Part shown: positions 9,629 to 17,587 of the stretch, in pieces
Position numbering within the stretch: position 1 is the stretch's first letter
How the letters are laid out: the number at the start of each line of letters is the position of its first letter
Assembly: GCA_021822485.1 (NCBI GenBank)
Contig: JAKAQP010000012.1
Coordinates: forward strand, 1-42,806
Origin: a bacterium
GTDB lineage: Bacteria > SZUA-79 > Acidulodesulfobacterales > Acidulodesulfobacteraceae
DNA length: 42,806 nucleotides
Reading direction: 5' to 3'
Made by a program: the position numbers and the translations under genes
Notes under the pieces: generated by a model
Told to the model about the DNA's origin: nothing
Databases searched by the model: none
Seen by the model: only the letters and a program-made list of their open reading frames with translations

Positions 9629-10864
9629 TTGGAAAAGAACGATAACATTTTCGTAGGTTTAGATATCGGAACTACAAAAGTCTGCGCTATAGTCGCCGAA
9701 GCAAAAGGCGATTCTTTTGACATCATAGGCGTAGGCAACAGCAGTTCCATCGGATTAAAAAACGGAGTAGTCGTAAATATCGAAAATACGGTAGATTCTA
9801 TTGCTAAAGCCGTGGAAGATGCCGAATTGATGGCAGGCTATCAGATTCAATCCGCCGCCGTCGGCATTGCGGGTTCGCATATCCGGGGTTTCAGCGGCAG
9901 GGGCATCGTAGCCGTCAAAAGCAGGGAAGTAGCACAGCAGGACGTAGAAAGAGTTTTGTCCGCTGCGAAAACTATATCTATACCCATAGACCATGAGGTT
10001 ATACACGTAATTCCGCAGGGTTTTTCGGTGGATGACCAGGACGACGTTAAAAATCCTGTCGGTATGAGCGGACTCAGGCTGGAAGCCACCGTCCATATAG
10101 TTACCGCTTCAAGCATAGCCACGCAGAATATAGTTAAATGCGTCAATAAAGCCGGAATAGATGTTTCCGAAATTGTACTCGAACAGATAGCGTCGAGCGA
10201 AGCCGTGTTGACAGAAGACGAAAAAGAGCTTGGAGTGGCGCTTATCGATATTGGCGGCGGAACGACCGACATTGCAATTTTTAACGGCGGAAACATAATA
10301 CATACTTTCGTCATTCCTAAAGGAGGACAGAGTGTTACGAGCGATGTATCTAAGGGGACTACGACTATACCTCAGGAAGCAGAAAAAATAAAGATAAGAT
10401 TCGGAATAGCAAAAGAGTCTCTTGCCGGAAAAGACGAAATAATAGAAATTCCCGGGTTCGGCGGCAGACCGCCCAGACCTATATCTCGGCAGTTGCTCGG
10501 CAATATTATCGAACAGAGAATGGCGGAAATTTTTACGTGGATAAGAAAAAATATCGAGAAGAACGGTCTGGAAAGCAAGATTCTTTCCGGTTACGTTATT
10601 ACCGGAGGAGCGGCATTAATAGACGGTTCGGCTGAACTTGCCGAAGAAATTTTTAACGCTCCGGTAAGAATAGGCTATCCTTTAAACGTCGGAGGTTTGA
10701 CCGACGCAGTCAGCTCTCCGATGTATTCCACCGCCGTAGGTCTCGTGAAATATGCTTATAAAAACGGCAAGCGGAACAAAAAATCTTTTTCTTATAAAAA
10801 AGGGAATAGTTTTATAGACGAGATAAAAAAATGGTTTTCCGATTTACTTGATTATTTCTTCTAA
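9629..10864 (+). CDS. ftsA: Cell division ATPase FtsA
   Basis: Actin-like protein that tethers FtsZ to the membrane and recruits late divisome proteins. N-terminal phosphate-1 motif GLDIGTTKVCAIVAEA, later ALIDIGGGTTDIAIF and VITGGAALIDG, as in the FtsA/MreB/Hsp70 fold. The C-terminus ends in an amphipathic run (IDEIKKWFSDLLDYFF), the expected membrane-targeting helix. The best start is TTG 9629: AGAGG at 9618-9622 lies 6 nt upstream, whereas TTG 9623 would have no spacing at all. The result is 411 residues. A repeat pair and a likely promoter separate it from ftsZ. Confidence 0.95.
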   Translation: MEKNDNIFVGLDIGTTKVCAIVAEAKGDSFDIIGVGNSSSIGLKNGVVVNIENTVDSIAKAVEDAELMAGYQIQSAAVGIAGSHIRGFSGRGIVAVKSREVAQQDVERVLSAAKTISIPIDHEVIHVIPQGFSVDDQDDVKNPVGMSGLRLEATVHIVTASSIATQNIVKCVNKAGIDVSEIVLEQIASSEAVLTEDEKELGVALIDIGGGTTDIAIFNGGNIIHTFVIPKGGQSVTSDVSKGTTTIPQEAEKIKIRFGIAKESLAGKDEIIEIPGFGGRPPRPISRQLLGNIIEQRMAEIFTWIRKNIEKNGLESKILSGYVITGGAALIDGSAELAEEIFNAPVRIGYPLNVGGLTDAVSSPMYSTAVGLVKYAYKNGKRNKKSFSYKKGNSFIDEIKKWFSDLLDYFF

Positions 10865-10866
10865 TT

Positions 10867-10895
10867 ATGGGGACAGAATTCAATTCTGTCCCCAT
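10867..10895. repeat. REP-like palindrome, type A, perfect copy (ftsA-ftsZ gap)
   Basis: A perfect 14-bp inverted repeat around a single central base; the left arm is ATGGGGACAGAATT. It starts two bases after the ftsA stop. An identical 29-nt copy lies at 31602-31630. There is no T-tract, so it is not an ordinary terminator. The tail that follows (AACAAAATTGAAACA) resembles the tails of other copies in the window. Confidence 0.93.
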
Positions 10896-10911
10896 AACAA
10901 AATTGAAACAT

Positions 10912-10934
10912 GTGCCGGAATTTAATTCCGGCAC
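10912..10934. repeat. REP-like palindrome, type B, perfect copy (ftsA-ftsZ gap)
   Basis: A perfect 11-bp inverted repeat with one central base; the left arm is GTGCCGGAATT. It differs from type A at three stem positions, each compensated in the opposite arm. It lies 16 nt after the type A copy, making an A/B pair, and is followed by two GCGGTTA/GCGGTTAG words. Confidence 0.92.
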
Positions 10935-10962
10935 TGCGGTTACTGCGGTTAGTTAAACTTTA

Positions 10963-10991
10963 TTGATTTTTTTTACGATATATACTATAAA
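10963..10991 (+). promoter_or_regulatory. Candidate promoter for ftsZ
   Basis: TTGATT (10963-10968), a 17-nt spacer and TATAAA (10986-10991) make a sigma-70-like site between the repeats and the ftsZ ribosome-binding site. A start ~7 nt after the -10 box would leave a very short leader, which weakens the call. Confidence 0.35.
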
Positions 10992-11008
10992 TAGCGACGG
11001 AGGATATC

Positions 11009-12217
11009 ATGTTAGAATTTATCGAGAATAACGAATTGGCGGCAAAAATAAAAGTTATCGGAGTAGGCGGAGGCGGCGGAAACGCGGTTAACACCATGAT
11101 TGTGGCAGGGCTTTCCGGAGCCGAGTTCATAGTCGCCAATACTGATGCTCAGGCGCTTAAAGCAAATTTATCTAATATTAAAATTCAGCTTGGAGAACAG
11201 GTAACTAAGGGGCTCGGTGCAGGGGCTAATCCCGAAGTCGGCAGAAAATCCGCTATGGAAGACAGGGAAAAGATTAAAGAACTTCTAGAAGGCTCCGATA
11301 TGGTTTTTATTACAGCGGGACTCGGAGGAGGCACCGGAACGGGCGCCGCGCCGATAATCGCCGAAGTAGCCAAAGAAGTAGGGGCGCTGACCGTCGCCGT
11401 CGTTACCAAACCTTTTATTTTTGAAGGCAACAGAAGGATGAAGCAGGCGGAAGAAGGATTGAGGGAATTAAGAAACACGGTCGATACGGTAATTACTATT
11501 CCAAATCAAAGGCTTCTTGCCGTCGCCGGTAAAAATACTTCAATGATAGACGCTTTTAAAAAAGTCGATGAAGTTCTTCTGCAGGCGGTTAAGGGTATAT
11601 CCGATTTAATAAACGTTCACGGTCTTATAAACGTCGATTTTGCGGACGTCAAAACTATTATGTCCGAAATGGGTATGGCTCTTATGGGAACCGGAATAGC
11701 CCAAGGCGAAAACAGAGCCCTGGAAGCCGCGCAGAAAGCCGTTTCCAGTCCTCTTTTAGAAGATATTAAGATAGAAGGCGCAAAAGGACTTCTCATAAAT
11801 ATCGCAGGCGGAAAAGACATGGGTATCGCCGAGGTAAGCGAAGCTGCCGAAAAGATTAAGTCCGAAGCTCATCCTGACGCCAATATAATATTTGGAGCGG
11901 TTATAGACGACGAACTTGAAGACAGGATGATGATAACCGTTATAGCTACTGGTTTAGGCGGCGAAGCCAAGCCTGTTTCTTTAGTGTCCGTTCAGGGAGG
12001 AGCCGGTTCGCAACAGGCGCAGGGATTAAATCAGCTGGTTAAACCGCCGTTTTCCGAAGGAGATAATATATCGCCGGTTAAACCTGTTTCCGATACCGTC
12101 GTAAATATAAAAGAAACGCCCTCTTATATCGAAAGATTTTCCGATATGGAAGAAGAAGTCAATTACGAGGACGACCAGTGGGATATTCCTACTTTTATGA
12201 GAAAGCAGGCGGATTAA
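11009..12217 (+). CDS. ftsZ: Cell division GTPase FtsZ
   Basis: Tubulin-like GTPase that forms the Z-ring. It has 402 residues. The nucleotide-binding region begins IGVGGGGGNAVN (17-28) and the tubulin signature GGGTGTG lies at 106-112. TIPNQRLL and the T7 loop NVDFADVKTIM follow. A low-complexity linker leads to the conserved C-terminal peptide IPTFMRKQ, which binds FtsA and other partners. A clear ribosome-binding site (CGGAGG) precedes ATG 11009. It ends the mur/fts cluster here; lpxC does not follow. Confidence 0.98.
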   Translation: MLEFIENNELAAKIKVIGVGGGGGNAVNTMIVAGLSGAEFIVANTDAQALKANLSNIKIQLGEQVTKGLGAGANPEVGRKSAMEDREKIKELLEGSDMVFITAGLGGGTGTGAAPIIAEVAKEVGALTVAVVTKPFIFEGNRRMKQAEEGLRELRNTVDTVITIPNQRLLAVAGKNTSMIDAFKKVDEVLLQAVKGISDLINVHGLINVDFADVKTIMSEMGMALMGTGIAQGENRALEAAQKAVSSPLLEDIKIEGAKGLLINIAGGKDMGIAEVSEAAEKIKSEAHPDANIIFGAVIDDELEDRMMITVIATGLGGEAKPVSLVSVQGGAGSQQAQGLNQLVKPPFSEGDNISPVKPVSDTVVNIKETPSYIERFSDMEEEVNYEDDQWDIPTFMRKQAD

Positions 12218-12241
12218 TTTAATAATATTATTATATATTTT

Positions 12242-12634
12242 ATGCCAAACTCTAAAGGCGATAAAGCGGACTGTTTTGCGGATTACGATATCAAAGCAAA
12301 AATCTGGCTTGAAAAAAACGGCGAACCGGTTTTCGGAATGGGCAGATTTTTGCTTTTAAAAAAAATAGAAACCTCAGGCTCTATTTCTTCCGCCGCAAAA
12401 GAACTTGGTTATTCATATAAAAAAGCATGGAGTTTCATAAATCTCATGGAAAAGAGACTCGGCTTCAAACTCGTTGATAAAAAAATAGGCGGAAAGTACG
12501 GCGGCGGTTCGGTTTTAACGGAGCATGCAAAAAAAATAATGGCGACATACGAAGAACTGCTCGAAAAGGAAAAAACGTTCTTGGGCAATTATTATGCGCA
12601 AACCCCGCATCTCTTACAGCCTTCAAAACACTGA
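12242..12634 (+). CDS. ModE-type winged-helix transcriptional regulator, N-terminal domain only
   Basis: A 130-residue protein with the LysR/ModE-like winged helix-turn-helix. The recognisable stretch is FLLLKKIETSGSISSAAKEL (39-58) followed by YSYKKAWSFINLME and the wing GGKYGGGSVLTEHAKK. In full-length ModE this domain binds the operator and a C-terminal TOBE pair binds molybdate. No TOBE domain is present, so the ligand cannot be read from sequence. The 3' end overlaps the convergent radical SAM gene by 43 bp. No Shine-Dalgarno sequence is evident; the 24-nt gap after ftsZ contains the AT palindrome AATAATATTATT. Target genes are unknown; a metal- or oxyanion-related role is only a family-level guess. 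Confidence 0.8.
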   Translation: MPNSKGDKADCFADYDIKAKIWLEKNGEPVFGMGRFLLLKKIETSGSISSAAKELGYSYKKAWSFINLMEKRLGFKLVDKKIGGKYGGGSVLTEHAKKIMATYEELLEKEKTFLGNYYAQTPHLLQPSKH

Positions 12635-14343
12635 GGCGTGGTTTTAAGGTCAAGCGCCCTTTTATATTCTTTTAGCAGGTATTTTTTCGTAACGCCTTGG
12701 TCTATAACGTCCCACGGAAGAAGTTCGCCGATGCCTATTTTTCTGATAAATCCGTCCATGCGGTATCCTTTATCTTCCGCCGCTTTTTTAATGCTTGTTT
12801 TATTAAGAAAAGAATATATCAAAATATCGGTAGAAAGCCTTGAACCTCTCGCAAAAAAAGCCTCCATGAATGCGGCGTTTAAAGAGTTTATATTTACGTC
12901 GAGATTAGGCATGTTCCTGAGACCGTTCGCAATGTAAGCAGCTTTTCTTCTCAAAATTTTTAAATCTTCAAAATTTTCCCACTGAAGAGGCGTCCATGCT
13001 TTAGGCACGAAAGGGCTGAACGAAGCGGTTAGTTTGCCGATTCTTTTGTTTGCCTTAGAAACCGATATAAATTCTTTAAGTATTTCTTTGACTAATTTTA
13101 ACGTATCGTCCAGATCGTCTTTTTCTTCGTGCGGCAGTCCGAACATAAAATATAGTTTTATCCCTGTTATGCCTCTTTTGACGATATCGCCGACGGACGT
13201 TATTATATTTTCGTTGCTTAAAACTTTATTTAACATTTTTTTTAGGCGTTCAGAGCCTGTTTCTATTCCGAGGGTTACCGTTTTTATGCCGGATTCTTTA
13301 ATCATATCCAGATTGTTTTCGTCTAAGCAGTCGAATCTGACGGACGACAGGGAAAAATTTTTGCCGGAGTCTAAAGAAAAGCGCATAATTTTAGCTATAT
13401 TTTTACCGTCCATAGTCCCGAATCCGACGAACCCGGCTTTCTCGTTTTCGCCGGTAGCGGATACGGCATCGTTAACGGCGTCTATTTTAGACTCCCTTAA
13501 AGGCAGGTAAATAAAGCCGGCGCTGCAAAATCTGCATCCTCTTTTACATCCCCTTTCGATTTCTATCATATTTATATTGCTTAATTCCGAAAATTCCGTT
13601 GTAATAACCGATGAAGAAAACGAAAGATTTTCGTCCGTCCAACGCCTTACGGCTCTTTTGGGAAAACCCTTTGTATTTTTAATTTCGCTTAAAATATAGG
13701 GGTTTTTTGAATCGAAAATAAAATCGTATGCCGATGGAACGTATATTCCTTTAATTCCGGCAGACGAATTTATAATTTCATATTTATCCGGTTCATTTTG
13801 AGATTTAATTTTTTCAAAAAAATCAGGAAAAATTGCCTCCGCTTCGCCTATAAACATAAGGTCGAAAAGCGGAGCAACCGGTTCGGGATTTAAAAACGCG
13901 ATAACTCCGCCCGCCATAATAATCGGAAAGCCGCTGTTTCTGTCTTTAGACAAAAAAGGTATTTTTTCCGCCGATAAGATAGAAAGTATATTTACAAAAT
14001 CGTTTTCGTAGCTTAAAGAAAAAAATATAAAATCGTAATCTTTAAGTCTCCGTCTTGTTTCGAGGGATATTACGCCCTTCGATAAATCGTCCTGCATAAA
14101 AGCTCTGTCGCAGGACATAAAGCCGGAACGGTTTATCAGTTCGTATGCCCTTAAAAAACCTAGATTAGACATTGCTACGCCGTAATAATTCGGGAAAACC
14201 ATTACGGCTTTTAAATGGGCTTTTGCCCTGTTTAAATTTTCAAGCCTGTTTCGTTCCGATTTTAAGTAGATATCGTATAATCCGGAGGTATCTCTATATG
14301 CCGGATTTCGCCGCGCCGTGTTAATAAATTTAGAGTTTTTCAT
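12592..14343 (-). CDS. B12-binding/radical SAM protein (TIGR03960-like family)
   Basis: A 583-residue enzyme. The N-terminal ~200 residues resemble a cobalamin-binding Rossmann domain (VFPNYYGVAMSNLG, then FIFFSLSYENDF and IIMAGG). The radical SAM core has CKRGCRFC (CxxxCxxC, binding the 4Fe-4S cluster). The C-terminus ends CKRCGVC, a further cysteine cluster typical of the family. Members are often encoded near tRNA/rRNA-maturation genes, but the reaction is not established, so no substrate is claimed. The gene is on the minus strand, 54 nt downstream of the CbiX-like gene and probably co-transcribed with it. Its 3' end overlaps the ModE-like gene. Confidence 0.82.
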   Translation of the reverse strand: MKNSKFINTARRNPAYRDTSGLYDIYLKSERNRLENLNRAKAHLKAVMVFPNYYGVAMSNLGFLRAYELINRSGFMSCDRAFMQDDLSKGVISLETRRRLKDYDFIFFSLSYENDFVNILSILSAEKIPFLSKDRNSGFPIIMAGGVIAFLNPEPVAPLFDLMFIGEAEAIFPDFFEKIKSQNEPDKYEIINSSAGIKGIYVPSAYDFIFDSKNPYILSEIKNTKGFPKRAVRRWTDENLSFSSSVITTEFSELSNINMIEIERGCKRGCRFCSAGFIYLPLRESKIDAVNDAVSATGENEKAGFVGFGTMDGKNIAKIMRFSLDSGKNFSLSSVRFDCLDENNLDMIKESGIKTVTLGIETGSERLKKMLNKVLSNENIITSVGDIVKRGITGIKLYFMFGLPHEEKDDLDDTLKLVKEILKEFISVSKANKRIGKLTASFSPFVPKAWTPLQWENFEDLKILRRKAAYIANGLRNMPNLDVNINSLNAAFMEAFFARGSRLSTDILIYSFLNKTSIKKAAEDKGYRMDGFIRKIGIGELLPWDVIDQGVTKKYLLKEYKRALDLKTTPQCFEGCKRCGVCA

Positions 14344-14397
14344 AACATAAGGCGATAACTACGCCTGCGCCCGCCGTATATGCAAACGGGATTAGAT

Positions 14398-14775
14398 TTA
14401 TAGAGGTTTAACGGCGGCAATTTTTTCTGCGACGAGGTCGGCTATTCTTTCGTCCACTCCCAGATAATCGCCGAGTTTAAAATTTATATAGGGGTATTTT
14501 TCGCCGTATTTTCTTAATATTTCCGGAATATCCCTTGAAACATGGTTTCCGGAATATAAGAAATAGGGAATTACGTATATGGAATCAAAGTTTTCTTCCG
14601 CTAATTTTTCCAGCATATCGTTTATGTTAGGTTCCGCAAATTCTAAATATGCGCATTCGATTTTAATATCCTCGAACGACACTTTAGATTTTATTATATC
14701 GGTCATATTTCTTAGAATATCGTTTGCGTCGCTTCTTCTTGAGCCGTGACCGAGAAGCACTACCGATTCTTTCAT
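14398..14775 (-). CDS. Short CbiX/SirB-type sirohydrochlorin chelatase
   Basis: A 125-residue single-domain chelatase of the class II family, which inserts Co2+ or Fe2+ into sirohydrochlorin for cobalamin or siroheme. The N-terminal metal-binding motif LLGHGSRRSDAN (7-18) is present. The second conserved histidine is in SGNHVSRDIPE. The length matches the small (CbiX-S) form, which acts as a homodimer, rather than the ~250-residue double-domain forms. The metal cannot be chosen from sequence. The neighbouring radical SAM protein has a B12-binding domain, which makes a tetrapyrrole link attractive but unproven. Confidence 0.82.
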   Translation of the reverse strand: MKESVVLLGHGSRRSDANDILRNMTDIIKSKVSFEDIKIECAYLEFAEPNINDMLEKLAEENFDSIYVIPYFLYSGNHVSRDIPEILRKYGEKYPYINFKLGDYLGVDERIADLVAEKIAAVKPL

Positions 14776-14806
14776 ATTTTTATCAACCTTTTTCTTTTTT
14801 AATATA

Positions 14807-14820
14807 GGGACAGAATTGAA
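14807..14820. repeat. Half copy of the type A repeat
   Basis: GGGACAGAATT followed by GAA matches the left arm and core of the type A palindrome, but the right arm is absent; the sequence runs straight into an AT-rich palindrome. It is probably a decayed or truncated copy in the divergent gap between the chelatase and the ABC gene. Confidence 0.6.
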
Positions 14821-14845
14821 GCAATATATTATAATATTATATAAT
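14816..14845 (+). promoter_or_regulatory. Candidate promoter for the ABC ATPase gene
   Basis: TTGAAG (14816-14821), an 18-nt spacer and a perfect TATAAT (14840-14845). The -10 box lies inside the 40-bp palindrome, so the same box exists on the minus strand and could serve the divergent chelatase gene. The -35 box falls in the truncated repeat. Confidence 0.35.
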
Positions 14846-14860
14846 ATTATAATATATTGC
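14821..14860. promoter_or_regulatory. 40-bp perfect AT-rich palindrome between divergent genes
   Basis: Two perfect 20-bp arms with no loop, made almost wholly of A and T; the arm begins GCAATATATTATAATA. It lies midway between the minus-strand chelatase and the plus-strand ABC gene. It shares CAATATATTATAATATT with the region before mreB (16488-16504). It may be a divergent operator, a bidirectional promoter core or a cruciform-prone site. Confidence 0.6.
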
Positions 14861-14896
14861 GCAATAACCGGTCAATTTTAAAAAGGAGATAATATA

Positions 14897-15718
14897 ATGC
14901 AGGAAAACGGCGGGACTGAAGCGGTTAAAGTAGAAAACTTAGTAAAAAAATATAAAGATATTACCGCCGTAAACGATATATCGTTTACGGTAAGCAGGGG
15001 AGATTTTTTTGCTTTCCTGGGGCCTAACGGAGCGGGTAAGACTACGACTATAAAGATTTTATGCACGCTTATACTGCCTACGAGCGGAAATGCTTATATA
15101 AACGGTTACGATACGGCGAAGGATAAAAAAAACGTAAGGAAATCTATAGGTCTGGTGTTTCAAGATCCGACGCTCGATAACGACCTTAGCGCATATGAAA
15201 ATCTTAGTTTTCATACGAAATTATACGGAATGGAAAAAAAAGCGGCTAAAGAAAGGATAGATTATATATTAAATTTTATTGATTTATATGAATACAGGGA
15301 TAAACCCGTAAAGCGGCTTTCAGGAGGAATGAAAAGAAGGCTTGAAGTGGGACGCGGACTTCTTCATTCTCCTTCGGTTCTTTTTCTTGACGAACCCACG
15401 GTCGGATTAGACATTCAAACAAGAATACATATGTGGGATTTTATCGATAAATTAAGAATAAAAGAGAAAACCACGATATTTTTAACTACGCATTACATAG
15501 AAGAGGCCGAAAATTGCGATAAAATAGCTATTATCGACCATGGAAAAATAGTAGCGATAGACAGTCCTCAAGCCTTAAAAAAATTAGCGGAGTCTAAACA
15601 CGGCGAAATTCCTACCCTTTCCGACGTTTTTTTATCTCTCGTCGGCAGGGAGATAAGGGAAGAAACCGGTTCGGCTTTAGACGGAATGAGACAGTTCGGC
15701 AGGGCGTTGAGGCGGTAA
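14897..15718 (+). CDS. ABC transporter ATP-binding protein (DrrA/CcmA-like exporter class)
   Basis: A 273-residue ABC ATPase. Walker A is GPNGAGKTT (42-50), the signature is LSGGMKRRLE, Walker B is LFLDEPTVGLD, and the switch histidine is in TTHYIEEAE. The VFQDPTLDNDLSAYENL Q-loop region and a short basic C-terminus fit the DrrA-type exporters of drugs, polysaccharides or lipids. A strong ribosome-binding site (AAAAGGAG) precedes ATG 14897. No permease gene is adjacent: the next gene is convergent, 14 nt away. The membrane partner must be elsewhere or lost. Substrate unknown. Confidence 0.9.
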   Translation: MQENGGTEAVKVENLVKKYKDITAVNDISFTVSRGDFFAFLGPNGAGKTTTIKILCTLILPTSGNAYINGYDTAKDKKNVRKSIGLVFQDPTLDNDLSAYENLSFHTKLYGMEKKAAKERIDYILNFIDLYEYRDKPVKRLSGGMKRRLEVGRGLLHSPSVLFLDEPTVGLDIQTRIHMWDFIDKLRIKEKTTIFLTTHYIEEAENCDKIAIIDHGKIVAIDSPQALKKLAESKHGEIPTLSDVFLSLVGREIREETGSALDGMRQFGRALRR

Positions 15719-15732
15719 TTCAAGGCGTTGTT

Positions 15733-16380
15733 TCAGCTTAATTTTAAAATAATTTCCGACGACGTTTCAAGCGTCATTGTCCATCTGAGCGCATCAGCCG
15801 GGGTTTGTCCCCATGAAAAAGAACCGTGGGATTTTACCATAAACACGCCGTTTTCTTTAAATATATCGCCTGCTTTAATATTAAAAGCCGACAATTTTCC
15901 GCTTTTTATGTCGTCTATGAATTTTAAAGGGAAAATGTATATTTCGGGAAAGAAATAAGCGGATTCAAAATCTAACGGTTTAATTATTTTTATATTGGGG
16001 TAAATAGAAAAAAGTTTTTTTATGGAACCGTCTTTTATGGAGCCGTTCGCAATTGCGCCCGATATGCCGTCCGCACCCGTTTTATCCGCACGTAAAGAAA
16101 GGGCTATAGCATTAAGCGGATGGCAGTGAAAGACTGATGACGACGGAAAACTTTTTAGTATAAACCTGTGGACTTCTAATTCCGACGATGCGCAATTTGC
16201 CGACGCGGTAAAATCGTCCTGTTTAAGATTTATAAGGCTTCTGCCGGTTTTAGTAATAAGTATTCCGTCTTCGGTTCCGACGCTTATATTACCGCTGTGG
16301 GTATCCACTAGATTTTTGTCGAACGCTATATTGCACACGTTTCTTAATTCCGCAATAAGCTTAGAATATTTTTTTTCCAT
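15733..16380 (-). CDS. Class II aldolase/adducin-family protein
   Basis: A 215-residue zinc-dependent aldolase-fold protein. DTHSGNISV (26-34) and TKTGRSLINL form the phosphate-binding part. HCHP provides two metal histidines and KSHGSFSWG near the C-terminus the third. The family contains fuculose-1-phosphate and ribulose-5-phosphate aldolases/epimerases and the MtnB dehydratase; the sequence does not separate these. The gene is divergent from mreB across a 164-nt gap and convergent with the ABC gene. Its role in this setting is unclear. Confidence 0.8.
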   Translation of the reverse strand: MEKKYSKLIAELRNVCNIAFDKNLVDTHSGNISVGTEDGILITKTGRSLINLKQDDFTASANCASSELEVHRFILKSFPSSSVFHCHPLNAIALSLRADKTGADGISGAIANGSIKDGSIKKLFSIYPNIKIIKPLDFESAYFFPEIYIFPLKFIDDIKSGKLSAFNIKAGDIFKENGVFMVKSHGSFSWGQTPADALRWTMTLETSSEIILKLS

Positions 16381-16474
16381 ATGTATCGTTATATTTTATA
16401 TAACGTCAAAATATAATGCAAGCTTCGATTTTGCTACGGGGAAAAAAAAGTGTAATCGGCCCCGTAATTTAAAC

Positions 16475-16501
16475 TTGCTAAAAAAATCAATATATTATAA
16501 T
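16475..16501 (+). promoter_or_regulatory. Candidate promoter for mreB
   Basis: TTGCTA (16475-16480), a short 15-nt spacer and TATAAT (16496-16501), 44 nt before the mreB ATG. The -10 box is in an AT-rich inverted repeat. The -35 match is weak, so this is tentative. Confidence 0.35.
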
Positions 16502-16516
16502 ATTTAATAATATATT
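16489..16516. promoter_or_regulatory. AT-rich inverted repeat upstream of mreB
   Basis: A 10-bp inverted repeat (AATATATTAT ... ATAATATATT) with an 8-nt loop. Its left part is nearly the same as the arm of the 14821-14860 palindrome. It lies at the candidate promoter of the rod-shape operon, between the divergent aldolase gene and mreB. Confidence 0.5.
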
Positions 16517-16544
16517 TAAGATTATAAAGAGAGGTTATTCAATT

Positions 16545-17582
16545 ATGTTTGTAGATAGTTTAATAGGTATGTTCAGCAATGACCTTGCAGTCGATCTTGG
16601 AACGGCTAACACTCTTATCTACGTAAAAGACAAGGGTATTGTTTCAAACGAACCTTCGGTGGTTGCGGTACATATAGATTTGCGTGGAGAGAAGAAAATT
16701 CTTGCCGTAGGAAAAGATGCAAAGAAAATGCTGGGCAGAACGCCGGGCAATATATCGGCTATAAGGCCTATGAAGGACGGAGTTATAGCCGACTTTGAAG
16801 TAGTAGAAGCTATGCTTAAGTATTTTATAAGAAAAATACATAACAGAAAAAGCATGATAAGACCGAGAATAATAGTTGCTATTCCTTCGGGCATTACCGC
16901 CGTCGAAAGAAGAGCGGTCAGGGAATCGGCAGAAGCCGCAGGGGCAAGAATGGTTTATCTTATAGAAGAACCTATAGCCGCCGCTATCGGCGCAGGTCTT
17001 CCTATTACGGAAGCCGCGGGAAATATGATAGTGGATATAGGAGGCGGAACTACCGAAGTAGCCGTTATTTCTATGTCCGGCATAGTTTACGCCAAATCAT
17101 TGAGGGTCGGCGGCGATAAAATAGACGATTCCATAATACAGTACGTAAAGAAAAAATATAATCTGCTTATCGGCGACAGAACCGCCGAACTAGTTAAAAT
17201 GACCATAGGCACCGTTTATCCGGTCGAAGAAGAGTCTAAAATGAGCATTAAAGGCAGAGACTTGGTCAGCGGCATACCCAAGATTATCGAAATAACTTCT
17301 TCAGAAGTTTTGGAAGCTATATCCGATCCGGCAGCACAGATAGTCGATGCTATAAAAACTACACTTGAAAAAATTCCGCCCGAGCTTTCTTCGGACATAG
17401 TGGATAGAGGAATAGTGCTTGCCGGAGGCGGAGCGCTTCTGAAAAATATCGATGTTCTTATCAGGGAAAATACTGAACTTCCGGTTATAATAGCCGACGA
17501 CCCTCTTACCTGCGTCGTACGCGGTGCCGGTAAAGCGTTAAACGAAATTCAAGTATTAAAAGATATAATGTTAGAAAATTAA
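16545..17582 (+). CDS. mreB: Rod-shape actin homologue MreB
   Basis: MreB polymerises under the inner membrane and steers the elongasome. It has 345 residues. Actin-family phosphate motifs are [11 protein letters not shown] near the N-terminus and [14 protein letters not shown] in the middle; [14 protein letters not shown] and [11 protein letters not shown] follow. GAGAGG upstream of ATG 16545 acts as ribosome-binding site. It heads an operon of mreC, mreD, a PpiD-like gene, mrdA and rodA, all on the same strand. This makes a complete elongation module in one place. Confidence 0.97.
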   Translation: MFVDSLIGMFSNDLAVDLGTANTLIYVKDKGIVSNEPSVVAVHIDLRGEKKILAVGKDAKKMLGRTPGNISAIRPMKDGVIADFEVVEAMLKYFIRKIHNRKSMIRPRIIVAIPSGITAVERRAVRESAEAAGARMVYLIEEPIAAAIGAGLPITEAAGNMIVDIGGGTTEVAVISMSGIVYAKSLRVGGDKIDDSIIQYVKKKYNLLIGDRTAELVKMTIGTVYPVEEESKMSIKGRDLVSGIPKIIEITSSEVLEAISDPAAQIVDAIKTTLEKIPPELSSDIVDRGIVLAGGGALLKNIDVLIRENTELPVIIADDPLTCVVRGAGKALNEIQVLKDIMLEN

Positions 17583-17587
17583 CCGTC

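Noticed and set aside
9847-10314. Minus-strand 155-residue frame inside ftsA
   Set aside because: Antisense shadow of a conserved gene, rich in Ser/Thr/Pro as expected from the opposite strand of Gly/Ala/Glu codons.
10867-10934. Hairpins after ftsA as intrinsic terminators
   Set aside because: No T-tract follows either palindrome and near-identical units lie before start codons of other genes.
14344-14397. Short minus-strand hydrophobic frame between the chelatase and radical SAM genes
   Set aside because: About 22 codons with a stop in front and no start codon; not enough to support a gene.
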